Shown here: piece after piece, positions 44,560-56,002 of the stretch
Numbering within the stretch: the stretch's first letter is position 1
Layout of the letters: every line of letters begins with the position of its first letter
Assembly (NCBI GenBank): GCA_037952775.1
Contig: JBANAY010000003.1
Location: 36,952,001-37,016,000 of the forward strand
DNA: 64,000 nucleotides
Direction: 5' to 3'
Source of the DNA: Clonostachys chloroleuca
Lineage: Eukaryota; Ascomycota; Sordariomycetes; Hypocreales; Bionectriaceae
Notes under the pieces: model-generated
Told to the model about the DNA's origin: nothing
Seen by the model: only the letters and a program-made list of their open reading frames with translations
The model's database searches: none
Program-made: the position numbers and the translations under genes

Positions 44560-47500
44560 GCCTAGCAACAGTATACTCCCGCTGCCAACAATAACCTACC
44601 TGCTCCAACCGTCGAGGATGACGCTATAGACGAAGACAGCGACAACAGCAGCGAGGATAATAACAACTATGCTGAAGAAATCCAGCTCTTACGAAACTAA
44701 GTTAACCAGCTTAATATATACCTTACGGATACTCATTAGGAATTGGCTAATATAACAGCCCTTATAGCACAGTAAGCCGCTATAAATACCAATATCTATA
44801 CTCAGGCTGTAACTGCTGTTCAAGGATAAGAGCCAGGATAACTGCTTAAGCTACTACTACCTAAGATATTTAATAGAACCCAGGATAAACTCCAGGGATT
44901 TATAACCTAACTCTAAGTATACTTTAACTACTTTCCTATTATACTTAATACTAGTAAAAGGAAGGTTATATATACCTATTTATAACTTAAGGGAGTTATA
45001 CTTAACTAGTTTGAACCTGTTATAAGGGAATACCTTAGCAGATAGGGAAACTAATAAACTATTAATATTATAATAAGTTTTAATTACTTTATAGAAGTTC
45101 TTAAATAAACCTTTAGTATTTAAGATAAGAAGTATAAGGTAGAATATAAGATTAATATATTTACTCAGAAAGGATTATATTTAACCTTTAGTACTCGCTA
45201 CCTCCAGCTGCTAGCTAAGACTGGATAGGATAAGGAATATACTATATCTTACTACTTCAACTAACTTAAAAGAGAAGTTCAGAATAAACTCTATAAGGAA
45301 GATAGGCTAGTAAGTATTTATAAGTATATAACTATAGCTATAAGAATTAATAACTAATAGTACTAATAGCGAACTTGTAAACAGTAAATAACCTATTTTA
45401 CTAATACTAGGAAACTATAATAACAGTATACCGCAGTCTCTGGGATATATATAGAACCTATAGAGCTAGGAGCTATAAAGAAATATAAATACTATAATTA
45501 TAATAAGGTTAGATATATTTCACCCTAATATCCAGAACCTAAGAAAGATAAGAAGAAAGGTTAGAAACCTGCTAAGGATAGTAAGAAGTAATTAGGAGTA
45601 ATTAGGAAAACTAATACTAAAGTTTTAGGAATAATATATAAGATCAACCAAGAAGAAGCTCCTATAACTATTATAATCCCTAAGTACCCTCTAAGAGATA
45701 TATCTATTTTCCAAGAAGTACTAGAACCTGAGGAATATATAAAACTCAGTATAGTTAGGAAATAATAAGAAGAAATCTAATAGATCTTCTAAGAGCTTAA
45801 GGAAAAGCTTAAATAAGGGGAACTAGTCCTAGGAGTTAGACTACCTACTAAATATAAATATATATTCTATTATACTAACAGAGTTATTCTATAAAATTCT
45901 ACTGAAAAAGAATAATACTAGTAGATAAGAATAGAAATTAAAGCTGAATATAGTAAACTCTATGTATACTATTAAGAGAAGATATAGGAATAATATCTAG
46001 ATATATCAGAAGAACTAGTTATTTTTAGAAATAATACTATCAGTACTATATAGCTCAGTAACAGTATATATAAGATATTAACCTGTATAAAGATAATATA
46101 GACATACGACTATCCTCTAGAATTATAGATAACCTGCTATAATAATTAGTACTAAGTATATTAGACAGAGAAGGTTAAAAACAATTTCTTTCTATATCCT
46201 AACAGAAGAATACCTAATAAATATACTGCAGAATAGATATAATAATTTATATACTAATAATAGGGTATAAAATAATATACTATCTTTAAGGAAGATTTAG
46301 AAGAATACCCTGAAGAATATACCTATAGCGAACTACCAGCAGAATTATATACTAAACTAAGGTATAAGGTTTATAAGAAGGCCAAAATCAAATTATAGTA
46401 TAAGAACAAGGACCTCAAAGATTAAGCAATAGCTAAATATAATAGTTAAATTAAATAATACTATAACTGGAAGTATAGGAACTATCTGGAAGCTAAAATA
46501 ATAGTACTAGAACTAGCTAAGTATAGTAATAATAATATAAACCCTGCTAAAATATACCTATAGTAATACTAACTATAGGAAGAAGAAATAAGATAATACT
46601 ATAAATAAAATATACTATCTCTAACAGATAGTAGAGAAAGTAGTAATATAGAGGAATAAGAAATTATCTCTACTAATAAAAAAGAATAGGATAAAGCCTA
46701 CTCTGATAATAGGATACCTATAATAACTAGCGAATTAAATAATTAGAAAAGGAAATATAAATAATTTATCCCTAGTTCTGTAAATAAACTAAGAACCCTT
46801 ATAGATATTCTGAAATAGGTATCTAAGAATAAAGAAGAATAAGAACAGCTTAAATAATAAATTAACTAGGCAAAAAATAATATAAACTATCTATAATAGG
46901 GCTACAGTATAGTAAAATAATATTAAATCAGAAGACCCTAGGAGCTATAGAGAGAGGAAATTTAATTAATATTATTACAGATATTAAGATCGAGGGACAT
47001 AAGCTTACAGTATAGATAGACTGTAGAGTATTATATAATTATATCTTACTAGTAGTAATTAACTAACTCTGCCTACTATAGAGAATAAAGAAAAAGTCCT
47101 ATAATATTATAACTCTGGATAGAATATTATTTAAGTATAATAATAGAATTATTAACTCTAAGACTAATTACCTTATAACTGAAATCTAAAGGAAAGAATT
47201 TAATATTATATATAATCTAGTACTATTAAATTCCTATAATATTATATTAGGATTACTATAGCTATAAGATATAAACCTACTAATAGACTAGTTCACTAGC
47301 TATATAGAGTAGAGGGATACTCTTATAAACCTATATCAGGATTAATAAAAATCGAAATTTTATCAGATATCAGGGAAATATAATAATTCCTTAATAACTA
47401 AAGATACCACTATAAAAAACCAAAATAACAACTTATAATAATAAGTAGATATAGTAGTTATAGCCTTAATAGTACTATAACCTGATATACTAAAAAATCT

Positions 47501-50400
47501 ATCCTGCTAAGAACTATAATAAATAAAACAAATCTTAAGCCAGATATAAAAATTAGAATAACCTCTAGAAATAGATTTTATTAATTAGATATATATAATA
47601 AATTAATAAAAATATAACTATAATATCAAGTTTAATCTATAGTATAAACAGGTAAGAAAGGAATAACTATAAAAAGATAAAGAGGAATACCTTAAAAAGG
47701 GAAGACTGGAACTATATCCTGAGGGAATACTGGAAATATAATAAACTATTTAAAGAAACCCTAGAAACCGGATTACTATAGTACAGTCAATAGGATCACA
47801 AAATCTCTATTATTAATAGAGGAGAACTAGCCTTCTATAAACTCTATAACCTTATAGAACCTTAGTTATAAATACTCTATGAATATATTAATAATATATT
47901 AGCAAAAGGCTATATATAGTTATTAACTTTATCCGCAGGATACCCTGTGAAATTTATACCTAAGAAGAATAGTAAACTCTGTTTAGTTATTAACTATTAC
48001 TAGCTAAATAAGATTATATATAAAGACAGGATACCCTTACTACTAATTATAGAACTCAGAGACTAGTTATAGAGTAAATAGTAGTTTACTATACTAGATC
48101 TGAAGGGAGCTTATAACTTAATATAAATAAAAGAAGGAGATAAATAGAAAATAGTATTTAGAATAAAGTTTAGTTTATATAAGTACCTCATTATACCCTT
48201 CGGACTAATAAATATATCTGTAATATTCTAATAAATAATCAATCAAATACTCCGAGAGTATCTTAATATCTTTATAGTTATATATCTTAATAATATTTTA
48301 ATATTTTTAGATAATCTGAATATATATAAGGAATATATATATAAGGTCCTAAAGAAACTAGAAGATATAAATCTCCTAGTAGAACCTGAGAAAAGTCAGT
48401 TTTATATTAAGGAAGTTAACTTCCTAGGATATACTATTCGACCTAATAAAATATAAATAGAGAAAAGCAAAATTACTATAGTTTCCGAATAGGAGGAACT
48501 AATAAATATTAAGGAAGTATAAGCCTTCCTCGGATTTACTAATTACTATTAATAATTTATTAGGAATTATAGAAAGATCACTATATTACTATATAATCTA
48601 ACTAAAAAGAATAAAGAATTTTAATAGAATTTAAAATATTAATAAGTATTTACTAATATTAAACTCTATATAACTAATAAACCTGTACTATAAATATTTA
48701 ACCTAAACAAGGAAGTAGAACTTGAAACTAATACTTTAGACTTTATAATTAGTATATAAATTAGCTAAAGAGATAATAAAGGAAGACTATACCCTGTAGT
48801 ATTCTACTCGAAGAAACTATACAGTACAGAACTTAACTACTCTATCTATAATAAAGAATTTATAGCTATAATATATATATTTAAAGAATTCGAATACTAC
48901 TGCCTGGGAATATAATATAAGGTTAAGATATATACAGATTATAAAAATATTCAGTATTTTACTATAACTTAATAACTTAACAGATAATAAATATACTATA
49001 CTGAATACTTATCTAAGTTTAACTATAAAATTATATATTAAAAAGGATTAGAAAACAGAAGAGCTAATACTTTCAGCCGGAAACCCGAATATAAACAGGT
49101 AGTTCTCAAGATAAACAGACAACTATTTACTATAAATAATAAAGAGCACTTAGTATAGAAAACCTTAGGCACTATACTAAAGAAAACAGTATATACTAAA
49201 GTCCAGATAGATACTATACTAGATATAAAGATACTATAGTAAGATATAAGAATAGCACTTATTAAAGAAATTTATAAGTACCTGCTCTCAGAATATTAAG
49301 GAGTTAAGAAAATATTTAATAGGATAAAATAATATTATAATTACCCTGGTCTATAAAAGAATATATAAACTATAGTTTCAGAATATAATACTTATATACA
49401 GATTAAATCTGTAAGATATAAACTATACAGAGAACTTAAACCAGTTTTAGTACTAGAATAACTATAGTAATTAATATCCTTTAACTATATTATTAAGCTA
49501 CTATTATTAATAGAACCTATAACAGGAGTATAGTACAATAGTATCTTAGTTATTATTAACAGACTTATAAAGTATAGATATTTTATTCTATATAAGGAAG
49601 CAAGCTCTACAGAAGACTTTATATACTAATTCCTATAATATATAGTTAGTTACTACAGATTGCCTAAGGAGATAATCTCAGATAGAGGAATAACTTTTAC
49701 CTCTAAATTTTAGTAATTACTTATAGTATAAATAGGTACTAAGTATAAGCTTTTAATAGCTTACTACCCCCAGAGTAATAGATAAATAGAATATTTAAAC
49801 TAAATATTAAAATAATACTTATAAGTATATATTAATTATAAATAAGACAATTAGATATAACTGTTACCTACAGCTCAGATTATATACAACAGTTCAGTAT
49901 AAGAATCTACTCAGCTTATGCCTATATATATAAACTATAGCTATAAACCAGAATTCCAGAACTAATAAATACTCAATAGACTAAATACACCTGCTGCTAT
50001 ATTTACGAAGGAAATATTATACTTGTTATATATAGAAATAAAAATAGAATTAGAATTTATCTAAGAAAGAATAAAGAAATACTATAATAAAATAAGATTA
50101 AAGGGACTAATCTTAAAGGAGGGAGATAAAGTCTACCTACTTTACAAAAATATTATAATAATACAACTAAGTAATAAATTAGACTATAAAAAACTTAGAC
50201 TATTCAAAATTAAGGATAAAAAATCAGATACTAACTACAAACTATTACTACCAGATATAATATATATCTACCTAGTTTTTTATATCTTATTACTTAAAAA
50301 AGTACCAGAAAATACTCCAGATCAAGACTATCTAATTAAGATCTATAAAGAAGAATACAAGCCAGAAAAAATACTAAAAAAGGAAGTTAGAAACAGATAA
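44560..50400 (+). pseudogene. RIP-destroyed gag-pol of the gypsy element
   Basis: Readable only across stop codons. Gag: LLPKIFNRTQDKLQGF near 44860, then a zinc knuckle whose Cys are now Tyr near 45490. Protease: ID-C/S-x-x-L region near 47015. Reverse transcriptase: KFIPKKNSKLCLVINYY and TILDLKGAYNL near 47.95-48.12 kb, then YLNNILIF near 48290, where the catalytic Asp pair reads Asn-Asn, as G-to-A changes produce. Integrase: ISDRGITFTSKF near 49.68 kb. Stops are mainly TAA/TAG at former Gln codons. No protein can be made. Confidence 0.85.
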
Positions 50401-50458
50401 ATATTCTACTTTATTAAATAGAGAGGGTATACTGATAATAATAATATATAGGAACCCG

Positions 50459-51147
50459 CTAAATACCTGAAGAACTGCCAGCAGCTTGTCCGCCAGTTCC
50501 ACCGGAAGAAGAAGGATTAGTAATACCGCCTTGAGCGATATCGCTAAAAAGATCCTCTATAGAAGGATTAAAGGAGAAGCTGGAAAAATCAACCGCCTCC
50601 GTAGTATAAGCACTCTGGATTTAGAACACCAGTTCGTTCTCTCGAGCCTAAACGCGCTCTAATTCCTCCCGATAATTTTTCTCCTCCGCTTCTTTCCGCT
50701 CCTCCTCTTCCAACGCTTCTATATCGTCCAGACCCTTCTTCAGTATCTCCACACCCTTCTTACGAAGCTGCTTCTGCATTTTCCGTAAATAGGAAATTCG
50801 CACAAAAGCCTCGGCTAACGCCGCCTCAGCTTGGGACTCTTCATCCTCAAGACGAGAAAGCTCCTTATTGATTTTCTCAACTACACAAATCAGTAGTTAT
50901 AATAATACTGGTTATAAAAAATATACTTACTTAACGATATCGGAGATCGTGAGCAATTATACGAACGACCTAAACGATAATAAGTCGCGCAATGACTAAT
51001 ATTCGGAACAATGATATATAAAGTATCCTTCTTGATACAACAGGAACACGGAAGAACCTCGAAACTATATATGATAATATATTCCGACTTTTGGGCACGA
51101 TCACGCGCCGATTCAGATTTCTTTTGTTTTAATATACGGCTGGACAT
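50459..51147 (-). pseudogene. Spliced antisense ORF of the gypsy element, one nonsense codon
   Basis: Exon 51147-50931 (MSSRILKQKKSESARDRAQK.., with a CSCC and a partly mutated second Cys pair) splices via GTAAGTATAT..TGTGTAG to 50880-50459. The second exon reads as a Glu/Lys/Arg coiled coil (EDEESQAEAALAEAFVRISY; KMQKQLRKKGVEILKKG), one TAG, then a Ser/Gly-rich end GGTGGQAAGSSSGI. Similar proteins are annotated in many ascomycetes (recalled, not searched) and seem to ride antisense between integrase and the 3' LTR. Function unknown. Unlike gag-pol it has nearly escaped stop codons. Confidence 0.6.
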
Positions 51148-51258
51148 TTTATCAGCAGGTAATCGCTATACGAAATAAATACAGGACTAAGTACGTATGT
51201 TAATAGTATGGTATGATAAAATAGCCTTAAGAACAAGACCAACAGGGAGGGGGCATTA

Positions 51259-51633
51259 TGTTACAAACAAAGGCCACCTTCGGGCCGCAGGAAATTACGT
51301 ACAAGAAGGGCAGTATTGACCTACCTTGGCAACTAATAAAGGCGACTTCACTTTGAACAAGTAAAGTCTCAAGTGAAGACTGTCATAAACACTCCAGTAA
51401 ACATACTAGTATATATATATATTTATTTCCATAGCTTAGATACTCTTCCAGACAGTTATCAATAACATCGTCTATATATCTATTGTTACTAGCTCCATAA
51501 TACTCGCACATTAACAGTGACTCGTATTGCACAGCCTACGATAACCTGATCGCGCTACTCAGAACAACACTCTGATTAGTTCAACCCTGACCTACCCTAG
51601 ACCCCGTCCAGTGTAAGTCAACCAACCGTCACA
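51259..51633 (+). repeat. 3' LTR, uninterrupted, 375 bp
   Basis: TG..CA ends, matching the 5' LTR. It keeps the empty insertion site TATATCTATTGTTACTAGCT, in contrast to the filled site in the 5' LTR. Confidence 0.93.
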
Positions 51634-52191
51634 ATTACTAAAAATAAGTAATATAAAGTTTACTATATCTTTTAAGACTTAAAGGAAAAATATAAGAAAG
51701 GTAAAAATATTATAATAAATAAACCTTTAATTAAGTATTAATTAATATTTTACTATAATAATAATATTATATTAAAGATTTATAAAGAGAGAGTATAATA
51801 CTTATAAGCTAAGGTTACTATTTAAAAAGAATATAAAGAAGTATATATATTATTAATAGGAAATAAAGAAATAGAATTCTATAACTTTATTACTCTTCAT
51901 ATTTTATAAAAAGAGTATAGTAAAAACTATAAAATAAGTAAATTATATCTTTAATATATTAATTTATTTTAAGATAGAAAATTCTAAAAATTATAATAAA
52001 GAATTTTAAATAATATACTATAATATATAATATAACCTTTACTAAAAGAAGAAGACTATAAATAATTTCTTTTTATATATTAATAAATATATATTATTAA
52101 AATATATTACTTGAAAAATTTACTTTCACTCTCCTAAATGTTATTTGGTTGGTTCATTGTCAATTTGCCTGTTGACTAGGGCACCTACGGA
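51634..52191. other. AT-rich RIP-like block, right edge
   Basis: Degenerate A/T sequence after the 3' LTR. Normal composition resumes near 52.12 kb. Confidence 0.65.
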
Positions 52192-52542
52192 TTAGGAATG
52201 GCGCACTCTATGCTCTGTGATTGCCTGCTGCGCTTTCAGTATAACATTACCTACATTGCTCTCGAAACACAAATCTCGTGGTACTGATATTTCGGGGTGA
52301 TAATAACAAAATGTCGTCGCAGGGTGGGTTGGGGCCTGAACGTCGGTCGAGTTGGCATTGTAGCCGGCAGGTTGGTGAAGGGCAAAGGCGCAGCCATTCG
52401 CCCCATCGGTCAAGTCGAATCCTTCTCTGTTCCCGACTTGTAGTGAGTCCTGGTTAAATAAAGGCGTTAGGACGAGGCCGTAATGCTGATGCGAGTAGTC
52501 TTGTTCATCTCGTAGTCTTTCTTCATGAGGTTGCCCACGCAC
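52192..52542 (-). CDS. Doubtful small ORF, 116 codons
   Basis: A frame with no recognised motif, lying just downstream of the regulator pseudogene on the same strand. It could be the tail of that gene or chance. Confidence 0.2.
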   Translation of the reverse strand: MRGQPHEERLRDEQDYSHQHYGLVLTPLFNQDSLQVGNREGFDLTDGANGCAFALHQPAGYNANSTDVQAPTHPATTFCYYHPEISVPRDLCFESNVGNVILKAQQAITEHRVRHS

Positions 52543-52602
52543 TATTGATCTATGGGACTAGGTGGCCAGCGGAACCATGGCAGGATTAACCACGACCGCA
52601 CC

Positions 52603-53933
52603 TCACAGGGTTGCCTGTGAAATGGACTGCGTGGCTTCCTCGGTTTGAGGCTTGTGCTTATCTAAACCGACTGGGCAAGCAAGAATGTTTCTGATCTCAT
52701 CCTTCCAACTAGTAGCCTGTGGCCATACGTCCGTTTTCTCATCAATGACAGACAAGGTTTTTTCAAGCATAGATGGGCCTTGGGCAACAATACACTGGTC
52801 TTGGCAAACTAACAAATGATCCGGACATTCGTAAGCCGGTCTGCCCATGTTTCTGGCAACTGTTGAAACCAACACGAGAAATACTTACTTGAAGGGTATG
52901 TACAGAGGCATGCAGACAGCAGCCCACAAGTGTAAACAGAGAGGGCAAATACGGGGTCCTCGTCGCCATCACTTGTTTGCTTGTCTGGGAACAGACAACT
53001 GATCTGCGAGAATAGGGTGTGAGTGTTCTTATAGAGCTCGAGGGATGTCGCTATATAGAATCCCTGCTGAGCTTTTACAGAATCTATTATTCTAGAAAAT
53101 AACAAAGGTTAATAAATAATATACTCAACTTGAATAGAATTATAACTAGGAATTTACTTACTCTTTAATGAGTGGTTACCTTACTGCTATATTGTAAAGC
53201 CGCAGTAGTATATTAATTCTAAGATACGTCTAAAGATAGCTAGACTGTTAGCTCCCGATGACGTGTAAATTTTTAAGTAAACGTACTAGTTTGGCACCCT
53301 TTTCCCTATGCTTCTCTAATAATAGCGTGTCCCAGGGGTATGTTGCTCAGGCAGCCTATCCTCCAATTGCTTCAACCTTTGCTTGATTCTCTCTGCAAGA
53401 TCTCCCTGCCTACAGCGTTGTGCATTTATGGGAAGTTTTCTTTTAATCGTGCCACAAATATCAAATATCTGAACCAAGGATGCAAATAATGACCGCATCC
53501 TATATTGAGACTCTGGGTTCTCATTGGCAGAAGGCGTACCAGCAAGCGCGGCGCGGATTTGGGGATCTTGACCTTGGATAAAATCGTGCTCACCACATGG
53601 GAGAAGGGCTGTCATATCGCAGGGCGACAAAAATATAATGGAGGTAGCTTCAGAGAGTAGATTCTCTTGACAAAATAATGCCCACTGCCAACCATTATAG
53701 TTAGGCTCTGCTATACAATATAGGTTGATGATGGGGAATGGGCTTATAAGTGTTCTCCTTGCCGACTCTGCCTTTTGGATTACCTGAGGAGACGAGAAAT
53801 TATTCTGGAATGTCTCCTCATTGTGTAGTTTTAGTGATGTAGCCATATAAATAGCAATCCCGAGGTTCATCTGGACTATCTCGTCAGCTATGAGTCGCTC
53901 TGGTTCAGGGTCATGTTCAAGGTTACGGAGCAT
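52603..53933 (-). pseudogene. Fungal transcription-factor body, 5'-truncated, with RIP-type stops
   Basis: Segments 53933-53162, 53091-52889 and 52859-52603 are linked by two credible introns (GTAAGT..TTTTCTAG and GTAAGT..CAACAG). The reading resembles the fungal-specific regulator domain: IADEIVQMNLGIAIYMATSL, LLPCGEHDFIQGQDPQIRAA, RSLFASLVQIFDICGTIKRK, then DPVFALSVYTCGLLSACLC. Between about 53165 and 53320 several in-frame TAA/TAG interrupt a LRINILLRLYNIAVR stretch. The zinc cluster and N-terminus are absent. It sits about 1 kb from the RIP-affected block, and its stops fit C-to-T leakage. It is unrelated to the two cluster regulators. Confidence 0.6.
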
Positions 53934-53962
53934 TTATCCAGAGGGAGATACATACATGACTT

Positions 53963-54314
53963 TCATTCTTCAGGTTCTGGTAGTGCTGCGCTATGCTCAG
54001 CAGGTAGAATGCCTGGCATCTCTCTAATGAAGGCGTCAAGAACTCGATCAACGAACTTGCCCAAGTCGAAGGTATGAGTAAAGGTTACAGGTGTGTTGCC
54101 GTCGCCTGGAATTACGGCTGTATTTCGTTCAAGATCCACTGAGATAACCGCTTTGGGCATGTAGGTCTTGTACGCTGGTGCAGCAAAATAGTCCAGAAGG
54201 AGGCCGTTATAGATCTCCGTATACTTCAAGCTGGTCTTCTCAAGCTCAGCAAGACTCCGGATCTTGACTGACGTCGTGAGAAAGCGTGAGTCTGGACTGA
54301 TGTTGTTTTCGTCA
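53963..54314 (-). pseudogene. NmrA-like / isoflavone-reductase-type dehydrogenase fragment
   Basis: A frame reads FLTTSVKIRSLAELEKTSLK, YTEIYNGLLLDYF, PKAVISVDLERNTAVIPGDG and TFTHTFDLGKFV, the second half of NmrA-like NAD(P)-binding proteins. The N-terminal Rossmann GxxGxxG part is missing, and the C-terminus diverges after GKFV. Probably a relic sitting just upstream of the regulator pseudogene on the same strand. Confidence 0.55.
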
Positions 54315-54539
54315 GCTTAAGACCAATTACCACTAGCATATTACTAGGTTCTCAGATACGTCTTCTTCAATATATAACATCTAGTACTAGCCACTACATG
54401 TCATGGAACTATTACAGAGGCCTACAATAGACCATGCTTAATTGTTCAAATTGAGGTAAAGTAGTTAGACAGTGTAGAAACAATGTATTGTGCAATCATT
54501 AGGATTGATATAATTTTTTAGCCAATGAAGACCTGATAG
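54315..54539. other. Short intergenic gap
   Basis: Nothing recognised between the dehydrogenase fragment and the 3' end of cyclotransferase B. Confidence 0.4.
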
Positions 54540-55253
54540 TTAGGACTTGGGGATGAAACGCCTCATTGTGGTATTAACCCACTGCTCTGGCAAACCTATG
54601 CTGCATGCCTCGGTTATACCCCGATTCATACGTATTATGTACTCGGATTTTGGTTCGCTCTCACGCACACATTCTTCATCCACATATACCAGAGCGGTGC
54701 ACATCTTTGGGGTTGGTGCGGAGAGCCCCTTCTCGTTGATAGAATCAGAGGTGATATTTTCCCCACGTGTGCCAAGGTCATTCCGATCCGCTAGCCATTC
54801 CTCGACATGAACGGATACGTACCATTTGGTATAATGACCCTCGCCTTGTTCTCTAGGTCTCATACTCAAGCTCACGTGGCCTTTTGAGGCAGGAGCATCG
54901 TGGTCAACGGACTCGTAGCCATCTAGGAGGGCCTCATCGTCGCTTGTTATGTTGTACAGTATGCCGTACACCATCTCTCTAGAGGTGCTTTCTTCCACGT
55001 CTGTCGCTCCCCATTCAGATAATAGGCTACCTCCCCGGAAAAGAGGCGGTGGAATAATGGTTGCATATCCACGATCACCAATAATCCATTTCCAACCATC
55101 TAAGCGGGCAATTGCCACAGGCACAGCAGATTGTCCTGGGCAGTCCTTGCAGCGATCCTGCATCTGGCTATAGGAAAGATTGGAGCCATAGGCGAAATAT
55201 AATGGACGCTGGGCGGTCGCGCCTGGGGAAAGGGTAAGAGTGCTCGGTGGCAT
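54540..55253 (-). CDS. Gamma-glutamylcyclotransferase-like protein, copy B
   Basis: An intron-free 237-residue frame, intact. It carries the same YFAYGSNLSYSQM motif (residues 18-30) and LLDGYESVD with the candidate catalytic Glu. Compared with copy A it has an insertion around residue 175-182 (SINEKGL) and a different N-terminal dozen residues. It is the only gene of copy B with no disabling change, and keeps its head-to-head position with the FluG-like gene. That is compatible with continued selection while its neighbours decay. Confidence 0.88.
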   Translation of the reverse strand: MPPSTLTLSPGATAQRPLYFAYGSNLSYSQMQDRCKDCPGQSAVPVAIARLDGWKWIIGDRGYATIIPPPLFRGGSLLSEWGATDVEESTSREMVYGILYNITSDDEALLDGYESVDHDAPASKGHVSLSMRPREQGEGHYTKWYVSVHVEEWLADRNDLGTRGENITSDSINEKGLSAPTPKMCTALVYVDEECVRESEPKSEYIIRMNRGITEACSIGLPEQWVNTTMRRFIPKS

Positions 55254-56002
55254 CGTGTTTTTGTCGAAATCAATGACGATGTCGCGTAAGAACTTGCTAC
55301 TGTGTGGCTATGGAAGCAAGAAAAGAAAAGAATTGATAAGGCCTAGCGGTCTACAACTAATAGAAGGAGTAACTGTCGTGTAACTGACTTATGAATATTC
55401 GCATCAATGAGGGATATCTGCCGAGAGGGCACAAGGAGAGCTCGTGGACAAGTAGTATTGAGGGGGAGGGGATCAGCGTCTTCCGGTTTCGGTCGTCCTG
55501 AGTACGTGACTCAAAGCTATCTATCCAACGAGGCGGACTACAGTGATGCCATATCTAAGTAATAGGTGGATTATTTTCTATTATAGAGGCCATCGTGGAG
55601 GTAGATTAAATTAGGTTAATGCTCTCGTGGGTTCACTAGAGCCACTAGTCTGCTTTTATAGTCATTAGACGATAGGAACACTAACCCTGGTCTACATTAG
55701 ATGGATCTAGATCTAATTCCCAAGACTATAGAAAGAAATGCAGTGGGGACTTCTAATCCTGCCTTGGCTTCCCCGTCGTCATATCTTGGACGAGGGAAAA
55801 TGGTGTTTCAAAATGAAGCACTCACCGCTTGACCTATTGAGGGAAATCCTAGGAATCAGGACCTTATAAAACCTCGAGCACAGCACACTTGAAGTTGCGT
55901 ATACCAACCACTTTCACTGCTCAAGCAAGTCTCTCCTTTCGTTTTTGAGAAATAATCCAGACGCAGCAGATGCTAGACCTGCCTTCCCCTGCTCTAGCTA
56001 CA
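55254..56002. promoter_or_regulatory. Divergent promoter region, copy B
   Basis: 749 bases between the starts of the cyclotransferase-like gene (leftward) and the FluG-like gene (rightward). The 70-bp tandem duplication of copy A is not seen here. Confidence 0.5.

Larger units (their letters stand above)
43230..51633 (+). mobile_element. Full-length Ty3/gypsy LTR retrotransposon, RIP-mutated
   Basis: LTRs at 43230-44473 (interrupted) and 51259-51633 both begin TGTTACRAACAAAGGCCACC and end CCGTCACA. ATTAC directly precedes the first (43225-43229) and follows the second (51634-51638), a 5-bp target duplication. A polypurine tract (AGGGAGGGGG) precedes the 3' LTR. The internal order, gag, protease, reverse transcriptase, RNase H, integrase, is that of Ty3/gypsy. 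Without the 864-bp insertion the element is about 7.5 kb. LTR differences are mostly transitions, in line with RIP. Confidence 0.92.
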
